From: Pseudomonadota bacterium
GTDB lineage: Bacteria; Pseudomonadota; Alphaproteobacteria; Acetobacterales; Acetobacteraceae
DNA: 64,000 bases
Assembly: GCA_021849425.1 (NCBI GenBank)
Contig: JAJZSY010000006.1
Coordinates: 43,233-107,232 of the forward strand
Direction of reading: 5' to 3'
How positions within the stretch are numbered: position 1 is the first letter of the stretch; every line of letters starts with the position of its first letter. A program made the position numbers and the translations under genes. Under the pieces are notes generated by a model. The model did not search any database. It was given only the letters and a program-made list of their open reading frames with translations, and was not told where the DNA came from. Shown piece by piece: positions 26,941 through 34,847 of the stretch.

Positions 26941-27984
26941 ATGAGCGCGTATTACGGTCAGGAGTTGCATGGCCCGTTCGAGATGTTCGATCTCGGTGAT
27001 TTCGTGCTCGAGGATGGCGGCACGATTCGCGGGGCAAAACTCGCTTTCGCGACGCATGGCCGCCTGTCCGCAGCTAGGGACAACGCGATCCTGATCCCGA
27101 CATGGTATTCGGGCACCAGCAAGATCATGGAGCAGACGCTGGTCGGGCCCGGCCGGGCGCTCGATCCCGAGCGCTATTTCATCATCATCGCCAATCAGAT
27201 CGGCAGCGGCCTGTCCTCGTCGCCGCACAACACCGAGGGGGCGTTCCACGGCCCCGATTTCCCGAGCGTGCGCATCGGTGACGACGTCGTCGCGCAGTAC
27301 AGGCTGGTGACCGAAAAATTCGGCCTTGAAGCGTTGCAACTGGTGGTCGGCGCATCGATGGGCGCACAGCAGACCTATGAATGGGCCGTGCGCTATCCCG
27401 ATTTCGTGAGGCGCGCGGCGCCGATTGCCGGCACGGCGAAGAACAAACCGCATTGCAGGCTGATCGGACAGAGTTTCATCGATGCGCTGACATCCGATCC
27501 TGCATTCAACGATGGTCATTACAGGAATTCGGGAGATGTGCGGGCCGGCCTGATCCGCCACGCACGGGCGTTCGCGCTGACCGGGTTGTGCCAGGAGTTC
27601 TATCGCCTCGAACTCTGGCGCGACCTCGGCTTTTCCTCGCTGGACGATTTTTTCGTGGGGTTTCTGAACGCCTATTTCCTGCCGATGGACCCGAACAACC
27701 TGATCCTGATGGCACGAAAGTGGCAGCGTGGCGACGTCAGCCGCCATGCCAATGGCGACCTTGCCGCGGCACTCGGGCGAATCCGGGCAAGGACCACGGT
27801 GCTCGCCCTGAGTTCCGACATGTTCTTCCCGCCGGCAGATTGCGAGGAAGAGGCGAAGCTGACGCCGGGCGCCGCGTTCAGGGTGATCGACACCCGTTTC
27901 GGCCATGCCGGCCTGTTCGCGCTTGAGCCGACCTACGTGCCGCAGGTCGATGCTGCGCTGAAAGATCTGCTCGCGGCGCCCTGA
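26941..27984 (+). CDS. Alpha/beta hydrolase of the homoserine O-acetyltransferase (MetX) family
   Basis: 347 residues from ATG 26941, with GGGAGGG five bases upstream. The fold opens with FATHGRLSAARDNAIL and the acyl-pocket ANQIGSGLSSSP; the nucleophile elbow is GASMGAQQ near residue 139, the acid is in LSSDMFFPP near 290 and the histidine in FGHAGLFA near 322. True MetX enzymes carry GGSMGG at the elbow; here it is GASMGA. The gene is alone, not in a methionine cluster, so it may be a paralogue acting on another acyl group or simply a hydrolase. Confidence 0.77.
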   Translation: MSAYYGQELHGPFEMFDLGDFVLEDGGTIRGAKLAFATHGRLSAARDNAILIPTWYSGTSKIMEQTLVGPGRALDPERYFIIIANQIGSGLSSSPHNTEGAFHGPDFPSVRIGDDVVAQYRLVTEKFGLEALQLVVGASMGAQQTYEWAVRYPDFVRRAAPIAGTAKNKPHCRLIGQSFIDALTSDPAFNDGHYRNSGDVRAGLIRHARAFALTGLCQEFYRLELWRDLGFSSLDDFFVGFLNAYFLPMDPNNLILMARKWQRGDVSRHANGDLAAALGRIRARTTVLALSSDMFFPPADCEEEAKLTPGAAFRVIDTRFGHAGLFALEPTYVPQVDAALKDLLAAP

Positions 27985-28156
27985 AAGCGGCCGAGCTGCC
28001 CGGCCATTGGCCCACAAAATCGTGAGACCAGCGGCCGGCACCGTGCCCGCCGATCGCGGGCGAACAGCGATCACGCAATCATGACGAGCGGGGGATGGCG
28101 GAGGGACCACATTCCCGCATATGCCGTCTGTATTCCGTATGACGTAAGGGGAGAAG

Positions 28157-28180
28157 CGAAAAACGGTATATAAACCGTTG
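28157..28180 (-). terminator. Intrinsic terminator of tRNA-Glu
   Basis: On the minus strand, AACGGT and ACCGTT (28179-28162) form a six-base stem around TTATAT, followed at once by TTTT. It lies nine bases after the encoded CCA end of the tRNA, as expected for a single-gene tRNA transcript. Confidence 0.65.
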
Positions 28181-28188
28181 ATAAATAA

Positions 28189-28264
<76 letters not shown>

Positions 28265-28300
28265 GCCGTGCGCGGTAGATAATCGAGTTCGCCGGCTTCA

Positions 28301-28486
28301 TCAAGCGCCGTCGTGCGGTTTTCCCGCCGGACGCAGGCGGGCCCGTGCCGCGTCGCGCCGGCCGGTGCGGCAGGCGTCGGAACAGAATTTCACCGTCTCC
28401 CAGCTGCGCGCCCATTTGCGCCGCCAGGCGAAGGGCCGGCCACAGGCCTCGCAGATCTTGCTGGGCAAATCAGCCTTGCGCCGCAT
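28301..28486 (-). CDS. DUF2256 small zinc-ribbon-like protein
   Basis: 61 residues from ATG 28486. The hallmark is CEACGRPFAWRRKWARSW followed by VKFCSDACR, that is two CxxC-type pairs that may bind zinc. This fits the DUF2256 family, short basic proteins often found near photolyase or housekeeping genes and of unknown function. It starts eight bases after the DUF6476-like gene, so the two are probably co-transcribed. Confidence 0.85.
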   Translation of the reverse strand: MRRKADLPSKICEACGRPFAWRRKWARSWETVKFCSDACRTGRRDAARARLRPAGKPHDGA

Positions 28487-28494
28487 CGGCACTG

Positions 28495-28908
28495 TCAGCG
28501 TGCCGTCGCAGCGGTGCCGGCCACCCGCCCGGTGCGCGGGTCGATGAACACGACCTCGCTTCCCTGGCCGCCGCGGAGCAGAACGGCGACAAGGCCGCCC
28601 GCCGCGGCAAGGCCGGTAACCTGCGCGCCCGCCCCGCCGGGCAGCACCACGGAAAAGGGTCGCCCGGGCGCAGCGGGCGCAGCCGCCCCCGGTGGCGCGG
28701 CGGCAACGCCCGGGGCGGCGGAAACGAGCGCCGCCGTTCGCACGGCCGTCGGTTTCGGCGCGATCAGCCGCTTGACCATGACCCCGATGACAAGCGCGGT
28801 GCCCAGCACGACAAGTATGCCAAGCCCGATCACGAGGGCTTTCAGCCCCCGCAGATTCTGCGGGCCAGCCTCGCGTGCCGGCCGTGGCCGGATTGGTGTA
28901 TCCTGCAT
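28495..28908 (-). CDS. Membrane-anchored protein of the DUF6476 type
   Basis: 137 residues. A single membrane helix (about 25-47, VIGLGILVVLGTALVIGVMV) follows a short cytoplasmic start. The Ala/Pro-rich linker leads to a periplasmic part with VTGLAAAGGLVAVLLRGGQG and VVFIDPRTGRV, which looks like the strands of a beta-propeller blade. Proteins of this shape sit next to rluD-rpoH in many alphaproteobacteria. Its start codon is two bases from the start of rluD on the other strand. Confidence 0.72.
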   Translation of the reverse strand: MQDTPIRPRPAREAGPQNLRGLKALVIGLGILVVLGTALVIGVMVKRLIAPKPTAVRTAALVSAAPGVAAAPPGAAAPAAPGRPFSVVLPGGAGAQVTGLAAAGGLVAVLLRGGQGSEVVFIDPRTGRVAGTAATAR

Positions 28909-28910
28909 TC

Positions 28911-29957
28911 GTGAACTCCGAAATCAACGCAGCCGCTCAAGACCTTCCATCCGCCGGCAGCCTGCCGGCGGATACGCCATCCTACGGGGGCGAGCCGTTC
29001 CACGCCACCGAGGCCGATCGCGGCGAACGGCTCGACCGGTTTCTGGCCGCCCGCCTCGGGGAGATATCGCGCTCGCGGCTGAAGGCGCTGATCGAGGCCG
29101 GCGCGGTGACCTGCGACGGCGCGACAATCACCCTGCCCTCCGCGGCGGTGCGGCCCGGCGCCGCCTATGCCCTCGCCTTGCCGCCGGCCGCGCCGGCGAC
29201 GCCGCAGGGGCAGGCGATCGACCTCGTGATCCTGCATGAAGATGACGACCTGATCGTGATCGACAAGCCTGCCGGCCTCGTTGTGCATCCCGCCCCCGGC
29301 AATCCGGACGGCACGCTGGTCAACGCGCTGATCGCCCATTGCGGCGACAGCCTGGCCGGCATCGGTGGCGAGCGCCGGCCGGGCATCGTCCATCGGCTCG
29401 ACAAGGATACGTCCGGCCTCATGGTCGCCGCCAAGACCGAACTCGCGCATCACGCCCTCTCCGCCGCCTTTGCGGCGCGGGAGATCGAGCGCGAATATCT
29501 GGCGCTGTGCTGGGGCGCGCCGCAGCCGGCCGAAGGCGAGATCGAGGGCGCGATCGGGCGCGATCCGCGCGACCGCAAGCGCATGGCCATCGTCGCGCGG
29601 GGCGGCAAGCCGGCGCTAACCCGCTATCGCACGCTGCAACGCTTCGGTTTGGGCGCGGCGCTGCTCGCCTGCCGCCTCGCCACCGGCCGAACCCACCAGA
29701 TCCGCGTGCATCTCGCCAGCAAGGGCCATCCGCTGGTCGGCGATCCGGTCTATCTCCGCCGCCGCCCGGCCGCCGCAAGCCAGATCCGCCAGCCCCAGCG
29801 CGACGGGCTTCTCGACTTTCCACGCCAGGCCCTGCACGCGGCGATCCTGGGATTTACCCACCCGCGCAGCGGCGCGGCGCTGCGCTTCGAGACCGCGCCG
29901 CCGGCAGATCTCGCAACATTGCTGTCACATCTCGCTGCTATGACCGATCACGTATGA
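28911..29957 (+). CDS. rluD: 23S rRNA pseudouridine synthase, RluD family
   Basis: 348 residues from GTG 28911. An S4 RNA-binding domain comes first (GERLDRFLAARLGEISRSRL, near residue 38), then the RsuA/RluA catalytic domain with HRLDKDTSGLMVAAKT near 164, whose aspartate is the catalytic residue, and GRTHQIRVHLASKGHPLVGD near 262. RluD modifies U1911, U1915 and U1917 in helix 69 of 23S rRNA (E. coli numbering). Position directly before rpoH is conserved in alphaproteobacteria. Some RluC-type enzymes look alike, but the neighbourhood supports RluD. Confidence 0.88.
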   Translation: MNSEINAAAQDLPSAGSLPADTPSYGGEPFHATEADRGERLDRFLAARLGEISRSRLKALIEAGAVTCDGATITLPSAAVRPGAAYALALPPAAPATPQGQAIDLVILHEDDDLIVIDKPAGLVVHPAPGNPDGTLVNALIAHCGDSLAGIGGERRPGIVHRLDKDTSGLMVAAKTELAHHALSAAFAAREIEREYLALCWGAPQPAEGEIEGAIGRDPRDRKRMAIVARGGKPALTRYRTLQRFGLGAALLACRLATGRTHQIRVHLASKGHPLVGDPVYLRRRPAAASQIRQPQRDGLLDFPRQALHAAILGFTHPRSGAALRFETAPPADLATLLSHLAAMTDHV

Positions 29958-29988
29958 CTGCAATACCGGACTTGAATGGTCCTTTTTG

Positions 29989-30018
29989 TTGACATGCAAC
30001 CCTGAGGCGTAGTACATA
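29989..30018 (+). promoter_or_regulatory. Possible promoter of rpoH
   Basis: TTGACA at 29989-29994 with TACATA at 30013-30018, 18 bases apart. The -35 box is perfect but the -10 box is poor. It would give a leader of about 195 bases before rpoH. A second AT-rich TGAATATATACT at 30119-30130 could be a further -10 region. Confidence 0.4.
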
Positions 30019-30221
30019 CGCCACAGTCAAAGCCGGAGTTGGGGTTTGGCGGTCTGTCCTGCTGGTTACTGCCTTTTCAGGGGTTCTCGCGGGAGCGTGA
30101 CAAGGCAAGATCGCTGACCTGAATATATACTCCGCTGGAATGGGACTGGCATCACGAGGGTTCGGATTCTCCGCATCCATTTGTCTGCCGGCTCCGTAGA
30201 GATAGACGAAAGGAGCTACCA

Positions 30222-31133
30222 ATGGCCTCTGGCGTCAGTACAATGGCCCCGAGCGAAGGCAACCTCGCCCGGTATCTGCAGGAAATCCGCAAGTTCCCGA
30301 TGCTTTCTCCGGAGGAGGAAGACCGGCTTGCCCGCGCCTGGCGCGACAACAACGACCAGACCGCCGCACACAAGCTGGTGACCTCGCATCTGCGCCTCGT
30401 GGCCAAGATCGCCATGGGGTATCGCGGCTACGGGCTGCCGGTGGGCGAGCTGATTTCCGAAGGCAATGTCGGAATGATGCAGGCGGTCAAGCGGTTCGAC
30501 CCGGAACGCGGCTTCCGCCTCGCCACCTATGCGATGTGGTGGATCCGTGCCGCGATTCAGGAATATATCCTGCATTCGTGGTCGCTGGTGAAAATGGGCA
30601 CCACGGCGGCGCAGAAGAAGCTGTTCTTCAACCTGCGCCGGCTCAAGGGGCAGATGCAGGCCATCGACGATGGCGACATGCAGCCCGAGCAGGTGGAAAA
30701 GATCGCTCGCGTGCTCGGCGTGCCCGAGCAGGACGTGGTGAGCATGAACCGCCGCCTGACCGCGCCCGACCACAGCCTCAACGCGCCGATCCGCATGGAT
30801 GGCGAGGGCGAGTGGCAGGACTGGCTGGTCGACGATGCGGACAGTCAGGAAGAAGCGATCGGCGAGCACGAGGAAATGACCGGCCGCCGCGCGCTTCTCG
30901 CCACCGCGCTGAAGACGCTGAACGACCGCGAGCGGCACATCCTGATCCAGCGCCGTCTCAAGGACGACCCGACGACGCTCGAGGATCTCTCGCAGCAATA
31001 CAACATCTCGCGCGAGCGGGTGCGGCAGATCGAGGTTCGTGCTTTCGAGAAGCTGCAGAAATCGATGAAGGCGCAGGTCGCGGAACAGCGCGCCGAACAG
31101 CGCCAAGCCTTGGCCGACCGCGCCATCGCCTGA
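30222..31133 (+). CDS. rpoH: RNA polymerase heat-shock sigma factor RpoH (sigma-32)
   Basis: 303 residues; AAAGGAG precedes the ATG. Region 2 holds LVTSHLRLVAKIAMGYRGYG and FRLATYAMWWIRAAIQEYIL. The RpoH box typical of sigma-32 proteins is QKKLFFNLRRLKGQ near residue 133. Region 4 ends with YNISRERVRQIEVRAFEKL. It directs RNA polymerase to heat-shock genes. The gene has a long untranslated leader and a strong terminator of its own, so it is probably a single-gene transcript or read together with rluD. Confidence 0.96.
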   Translation: MASGVSTMAPSEGNLARYLQEIRKFPMLSPEEEDRLARAWRDNNDQTAAHKLVTSHLRLVAKIAMGYRGYGLPVGELISEGNVGMMQAVKRFDPERGFRLATYAMWWIRAAIQEYILHSWSLVKMGTTAAQKKLFFNLRRLKGQMQAIDDGDMQPEQVEKIARVLGVPEQDVVSMNRRLTAPDHSLNAPIRMDGEGEWQDWLVDDADSQEEAIGEHEEMTGRRALLATALKTLNDRERHILIQRRLKDDPTTLEDLSQQYNISRERVRQIEVRAFEKLQKSMKAQVAEQRAEQRQALADRAIA

Positions 31134-31140
31134 ATTGAGC

Positions 31141-31171
31141 CCCCCGGCATCCGCTGATGCCGGGGGTTTTT
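31141..31171 (+). terminator. Intrinsic terminator of rpoH
   Basis: Perfect 11-base stem CCCCCGGCATC / GATGCCGGGGG with a CGCT loop and a TTTTT tail, beginning seven bases after the rpoH stop codon. Confidence 0.92.
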
Positions 31172-31184
31172 CACGGGCGGCGTT

Positions 31185-32021
31185 TCAGGCCGCCACCCGC
31201 CATACCTCGCCATGTTCTTCGGCCCGCGCCTCGGCGCGCAGCTTCAGCAGATGCGCCAGCACGTTGCGCTCGGCGGCGATTTTCAGCATCGGGTCCTGTT
31301 TCGCATAGAGCCGGGCAGCGATGTCGGTCACCGTGGCCGGCCCGGCCCGCAAAGCCTCGAGAATGGCGGTTTCGCGCTTCTGCCGATGCGCCAGCATCTC
31401 CCGCACCAGTTCCCGGGGCCGTTCCAGCACCGGGCCGTGACCCGGCAGATACAGCACATCCGACCGCCCGAGCAGGCGCTCCAGGCTGTCGTAATAGTCC
31501 TTCATGTCGCCATCCGGCGGATTGACGATCGAGGACGACCACGACATCACGTGATCCGCGCTGAAGAGAACTTCGCCCACCTCCGGCACGTGATAGGCGA
31601 AGGCGAGGTGGTCGCTCGCATGACCCGGCGTGTGCAGCGCGGTCAGCCCGGCGACGACATCGCCCTCGCCGATCGGGCGATCGGGCTGAAACAGCTTCGT
31701 CGCCGGCCGGTGAAACCCATACGTGGTAGCCCCCGTGGCCGATTGCAGGCCCGCCGTGGCGCCCAGATGGTCGCGATGCGTGTGCGAAAGCAGGATTCGA
31801 CGAATCGGCACACCGGCCGCCGCCTCGATCACATCGCGCACATGGGTTGGATCGTCCGGCCCGGGATCGAGCACGGTCAGCCCATCCGCCGCTTCGATCA
31901 GCCAGGTATTGGTGCCGTGATAGGTCATGACGCCGGGGTTGCGCGCCACGACCCGCCGGATTCCGGGCAACACGTCATGGGCAATGCCGCGCCGCGGCTC
32001 GGCCTCGGTCAGGAACGGCAC
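31185..32021 (-). CDS. Metallo-beta-lactamase-fold hydrolase with C-terminal winged helix (LACTB2-like)
   Basis: 278 residues, GTG start at 32021 without an evident ribosome site, so the true start may differ slightly. The zinc motif is LSHTHRDHLG near residue 80, with further ligands in HTPGHASDHLAF near 131 and FSADHVMSWSSS near 155, and GHG in LYLPGHGPVLE near 193. The last 70 residues (EAILEALRAGPATVTDIAARLY) form a winged-helix domain as in LACTB2 endoribonuclease-like proteins. Members hydrolyse RNA or thioester-type substrates; which applies here is not visible. Confidence 0.82.
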   Translation of the reverse strand: MPFLTEAEPRRGIAHDVLPGIRRVVARNPGVMTYHGTNTWLIEAADGLTVLDPGPDDPTHVRDVIEAAAGVPIRRILLSHTHRDHLGATAGLQSATGATTYGFHRPATKLFQPDRPIGEGDVVAGLTALHTPGHASDHLAFAYHVPEVGEVLFSADHVMSWSSSIVNPPDGDMKDYYDSLERLLGRSDVLYLPGHGPVLERPRELVREMLAHRQKRETAILEALRAGPATVTDIAARLYAKQDPMLKIAAERNVLAHLLKLRAEARAEEHGEVWRVAA

Positions 32022-32221
32022 GAGGCCGCCGGGCCACGCGCCCGCCTCCGGAATTCAGGACAAGTGCAATGTTTCATCCGCAAAGCTTAGACCGGTGCCG
32101 CCCTGCTTGACCAGCATGCACGGGGCCGGCGGCCGGCCTTGCTCTTGACCGGGCGAAAGCGGATGATCCGTTCCAGGGCGGGTGCGCGCCGGCCCGCAAG
32201 CACCGCAGGGAGGGACAAGGT

Positions 32222-32767
32222 ATGTCGCAACACGATCTGGAAGCGCTCTGGGAGGCGCATTGCTGCTACGAATTCGAGACCCGGGACGTCGACGCCACGA
32301 TGGCGACGATGGTTGCCACCCCCTACGTCAACCACATCCCGACAATGACAGGCGGTGTCGGCCATGACCAGTTGAAGCGGTTCTACAAATATCATTTCAT
32401 CGGTGCCAACCCGCCGGATACGGAAATGGTGCCGGTCAGCCGCACCGTGGGGGCGAGCAGCATCGTCGACGAGATGATCTTCCGCTTCACCCACACATCC
32501 GAGATCGACTGGATGGTGCCCGGCATTCCGCCCACAGGCCGCCGCGTCGAGATTCCCCTTGTCGCGATCGTGCAGTTCGACGGCGACAAGCTGGTTCACG
32601 AGCATATCTATTGGGATCAGGCCTCGGTTTTGGTTCAGCTCGGCCTGCTCGATCCGGCGGGCCTGCCCGTCGCGGGAGCCGAGACGGCGCGCAAGGTGCT
32701 GGACAAGAGCCAGCAGAGCAACGTGCTGATGGCCGCCTGGGCCACCAGCGAGGGCAAGCCGATCTGA
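32222..32767 (+). CDS. SnoaL-like / NTF2-fold protein
   Basis: 181 residues; GCAGGGAGGGACAAGGT precedes the ATG. An alpha+beta cone fold is suggested by ALWEAHCCYEFETRDVDATM, the pocket segment VNHIPTMTGG and the closing strand VHEHIYWDQASVLVQLGLLD, as in SnoaL-like polyketide cyclase relatives and unassigned NTF2 proteins. No polyketide genes are nearby. It converges with a small acyl carrier protein gene. Confidence 0.68.
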   Translation: MSQHDLEALWEAHCCYEFETRDVDATMATMVATPYVNHIPTMTGGVGHDQLKRFYKYHFIGANPPDTEMVPVSRTVGASSIVDEMIFRFTHTSEIDWMVPGIPPTGRRVEIPLVAIVQFDGDKLVHEHIYWDQASVLVQLGLLDPAGLPVAGAETARKVLDKSQQSNVLMAAWATSEGKPI

Positions 32768-32783
32768 ACCGCCGCCTGGGGCA

Positions 32784-33068
32784 TCAGTGGCGCAGATGCC
32801 AGGCCGGTATGTCTTCGAAGCCGATGCGGCGGCGCAAAACAATCCGGCAGAGATCGTCAAAGCTTTCCACCACATCGGCGCTGTCGAACCCGATGGTGAT
32901 TCCGAATTCTTCTTCCGCCTCCACGATGAGGCTGAGCGTTGCGATCGAATCCCAATCCCGCACCGAGCGCATGGACGCGACCGGAATTTCACTCTGCGGC
33001 AGATCAGGGAACAGGCGGGCGAAGATCATTGCGACTCGCGTGGCGATATCGTCGGGCTGATCTGCCAT
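32784..33068 (-). CDS. Stand-alone acyl carrier protein
   Basis: 94 residues from ATG 33068, with GGTGAGG directly upstream; the longer frame has no signal. The helix-2 motif is RDWDSIATLSLIVEAEEEFGI, with the phosphopantetheine serine at residue 41 after aspartate 40. Four-helix carrier-protein shape and acidic character are clear. It is not the fatty-acid AcpP (different DSL region: DSI) and no ketosynthase, ligase or transferase lies beside it. It probably serves a small dedicated acyl or amino-acyl transfer reaction encoded elsewhere. Confidence 0.85.
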   Translation of the reverse strand: MADQPDDIATRVAMIFARLFPDLPQSEIPVASMRSVRDWDSIATLSLIVEAEEEFGITIGFDSADVVESFDDLCRIVLRRRIGFEDIPAWHLRH

Positions 33069-33332
33069 CCTCACCACCGTCTCCTTCCCTGCCACGGCCA
33101 TTGTCGCCGCAACACGCGTCCATGCTTGTTGCCGCATGGCCTGCGCGTGTCGCCGGTACAGCCTCCTGCCAAAAGTGACGGGAAGCCTGACCCGGCGACG
33201 AGACCGGACCAAACACGATTTTGCAAAATGATGAAATCAAATATTTGCCAAGTCCTGGTCTCTGGCATGATCAATGTCCAATCCTGTCGGGCCGGGCGGG
33301 AGACGCCGTCCGTCTGGCAATCCTGCCGCCAT
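33069..33332. other. Non-coding interval before the repeat cluster
   Basis: 264 bases upstream of the acyl carrier protein gene. The AT-rich part at 33215-33275 may hold its promoter on the minus strand. Short frames here are shadows with no ribosome site. Nothing else is recognised. Confidence 0.3.
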
Positions 33333-33438
33333 TAGAGCACTTTCCGATCCATCCGGATCGGATGCAACGCTCTATCATATTGATAATTAAACCATCTTTA
33401 CCCAAGCAGATGACTCCATCCGATCGGATGATGCTCTA
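33333..33438. repeat. Palindromic MITE-like repeat, copy C (full length, 106 bases)
   Basis: TAGAGCA...TGCTCTA termini form a 7-base inverted repeat with TA at each outer end. Inside are two hairpins: CCGATCC/GGATCGG on the left and CATCCGATCGGATG on the right, around an AT-rich centre with ATATTGATAATTA. Copies A, B and D share this plan. The TA borders would suit an element moved by an IS630/Tc1-type transposase, but no such transposase is in the window. Confidence 0.8.
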
Positions 33439-33476
33439 ACGGATCGGCCGGCCATATCCGGTCGGATGCGGTGCTA
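33439..33476. repeat. Possible degraded repeat copy E at the end of the che operon
   Basis: ATCCGGTCGGATGCGGTGCTA at 33456-33476 resembles the left-arm segment ATCCGGATCGGATGCAGTGCTCTA of copy A. Its last three bases are, on the minus strand, the TAG stop of the last gene of the chemotaxis operon. Confidence 0.4.
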
Positions 33477-33872
33477 GAAAAGTTCGAGATCCCCGGAAGC
33501 GCTTGTAACGGTCGGCTCCTTGACGCCGCTGAGGCGTTCGGCCAGCGCCCCGACGACAACTTCGCGCGCCGCGCGGCCCGGATCGATCGACCAGCCATCC
33601 GGCAGGACAAGCCGCAAATGTTCCATGAATGTGTGAAGCCCCTGCAACCTCTGGGTCAGGATGTCGAGCATCTGCGCTTCCTGGCGGTAGAGGCTGCTCT
33701 GCGGCGAGGCGACAAGGGCCGGGCTCAGCACTTCTTGCATCCTCAGCGCATAGGCGCCGAGATCGACCAGTTCCGCCTCGATGATCCCGAACAGCTCGTT
33801 CATGGGCATGCTGGACGACATGACTTCAAGCCTGGTTTCGGTGGAATCCTGGGGTGTCCTGTAGGCGGCCAT
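33474..33872 (-). CDS. Unknown protein at the end of the chemotaxis operon
   Basis: 132 residues if started at ATG 33872; an upstream start is possible because the ribosome site is weak. The family is not recognised. The body is helical (FGIIEAELVDLGAYALRMQEV, SLYRQEAQMLDILTQRLQGL) and could form a bundle like chemotaxis phosphatases of the CheZ kind, though no CheZ catalytic motif is visible. The C-terminus is SGDLELF, close to the SGAVELF end of CheD encoded just upstream in the operon. It is likely a chemotaxis accessory protein. Confidence 0.62.
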   Translation of the reverse strand: MAAYRTPQDSTETRLEVMSSSMPMNELFGIIEAELVDLGAYALRMQEVLSPALVASPQSSLYRQEAQMLDILTQRLQGLHTFMEHLRLVLPDGWSIDPGRAAREVVVGALAERLSGVKEPTVTSASGDLELF

Positions 33873-33885
33873 GGCAGATATCCGT

Positions 33886-34455
33886 TCAGAACAGTTCGAC
33901 CGCACCGCTGGGCGGTGGTGTCTTGAGGGTGCGCAGATCGGGCTCGGCGCGCAGAACGGCAGGCTGATCTGCCGCAAGCAATGTCTGTCGGGCGCGCCCG
34001 GTGGTAGGGGAGAACTGGATGCGCCGCCCGCGCTCGCCGCGCAGGCTGCCGCCGACGATCTCGATGCTCTCGGCGTTAAGGAAGCGCTCGGCGAACTCGG
34101 CATTCAGACGGCCGATATCCGTCAGCCCCTTTACCAGGCAGGCCCCGCCGAACAGCTTCGCCTTGAGTCGCTCGCGCCGCGCGCCATGCCGGAGCAGATC
34201 GTTGATCAGCAGTTCCATTGCATAGGCGCCGTACCGCTGGGCCGCCCCGCCACCGGAGCGGACGGAAGACTGGCCGGGCAGCAGGAAATGGTTCATCCCT
34301 CCGACCGCCGCCATCGGATCCCACAGGCAGGCGGCGACACAGGAGCCAAGAATGGTGCACAGCACAATATCAGGATCGCGCTCGACCCGATATTCGCCCT
34401 GCACGATGTTGATTCGGCGGGCGAGGTCCAGCGAGGGAGGGCCTGCAAGCGTCAC
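33886..34455 (-). CDS. cheD: Chemoreceptor glutamine deamidase CheD
   Basis: 189 residues from GTG 34455, which overlaps the cheY stop as GTGA. The CheD core includes LCTILGSCVAACLWDP near residue 32, with the nucleophilic cysteine in GSC, then GGMNHFLLPG with the catalytic histidine near 55, and KAKLFGGACL near 95. CheD deamidates receptor glutamines and can interact with a CheC-type phosphatase. A 30-residue tail ends in SGAVELF. The gene lies between cheY and the unknown last gene. Confidence 0.9.
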   Translation of the reverse strand: MTLAGPPSLDLARRINIVQGEYRVERDPDIVLCTILGSCVAACLWDPMAAVGGMNHFLLPGQSSVRSGGGAAQRYGAYAMELLINDLLRHGARRERLKAKLFGGACLVKGLTDIGRLNAEFAERFLNAESIEIVGGSLRGERGRRIQFSPTTGRARQTLLAADQPAVLRAEPDLRTLKTPPPSGAVELF

Positions 34456-34847
34456 GTCAGCGTCCCGAGCACGGCTTCGATCTTTTCCTTCAGCGCTTCG
34501 GTCGTGAAGGGTTTGACCAGGTAATTGTTCACCCCGTGCTCGACGGCGCTCATCACCATCTGCTTGTCGGCCCGTCCGGTAAGCATGATGAAGGCCGTCT
34601 TGCTGATCGGCCCATGCGCGCGGATCGCCCGCAACAGGCTGAGACCGTTGAACTTGGGCATGTTGTAGTCGGAGATCACAAGATGAATTGGCGTCTTGCG
34701 GGTCAGGAGCAGTTTGAGCGCTTCTTCGCCATCCTCGGCCTCGATCACTTCGCCGATTCCGATTGCGTCGAACCCAACCCGCGCGAGGCTGCGTATCGTC
34801 TGCTGGTCGTCGACGATAAGAATGCTCAACGAGCTGGCAACAGGCAT
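34452..34847 (-). CDS. cheY: Chemotaxis response regulator CheY
   Basis: 131 residues. Receiver residues are intact: DD at 13-14, the phospho-acceptor aspartate near 60 (VISDYNMPKFNG), threonine in FIMLTGRAD near 88 and lysine in YLVKPFT near 111. It has no output domain. The start overlaps the cheB stop (TAATG) and the end overlaps the cheD start. It should carry the signal from CheA to the flagellar motor. Confidence 0.9.
   Translation of the reverse strand: MPVASSLSILIVDDQQTIRSLARVGFDAIGIGEVIEAEDGEEALKLLLTRKTPIHLVISDYNMPKFNGLSLLRAIRAHGPISKTAFIMLTGRADKQMVMSAVEHGVNNYLVKPFTTEALKEKIEAVLGTLT

Noticed and set aside
26802..26999. Short frame reading like the start of a LysE exporter (LLPGPNSATF)
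   Set aside because: The likeness covers about ten residues, there is no membrane-rich continuation, and the frame runs into the MetX-like gene. Probably chance.
29977..29994. CTTGAA at 29971 as an RpoH-type promoter for rpoH
   Set aside because: No CCTAT-like -10 element lies at the expected distance; the TTGACA box nearby fits a housekeeping promoter better.
32784..33212. A 142-residue version of the acyl carrier protein
   Set aside because: The additional N-terminus is highly basic and has no ribosome site, whereas ATG 33068 has GGTGAGG directly upstream and gives a normal carrier-protein length.
33333..33476. Repeats as a CRISPR-like array
   Set aside because: The copies are about 100 bases, scattered tens of kilobases apart, and internally palindromic; there are no regular spacers and no cas genes.
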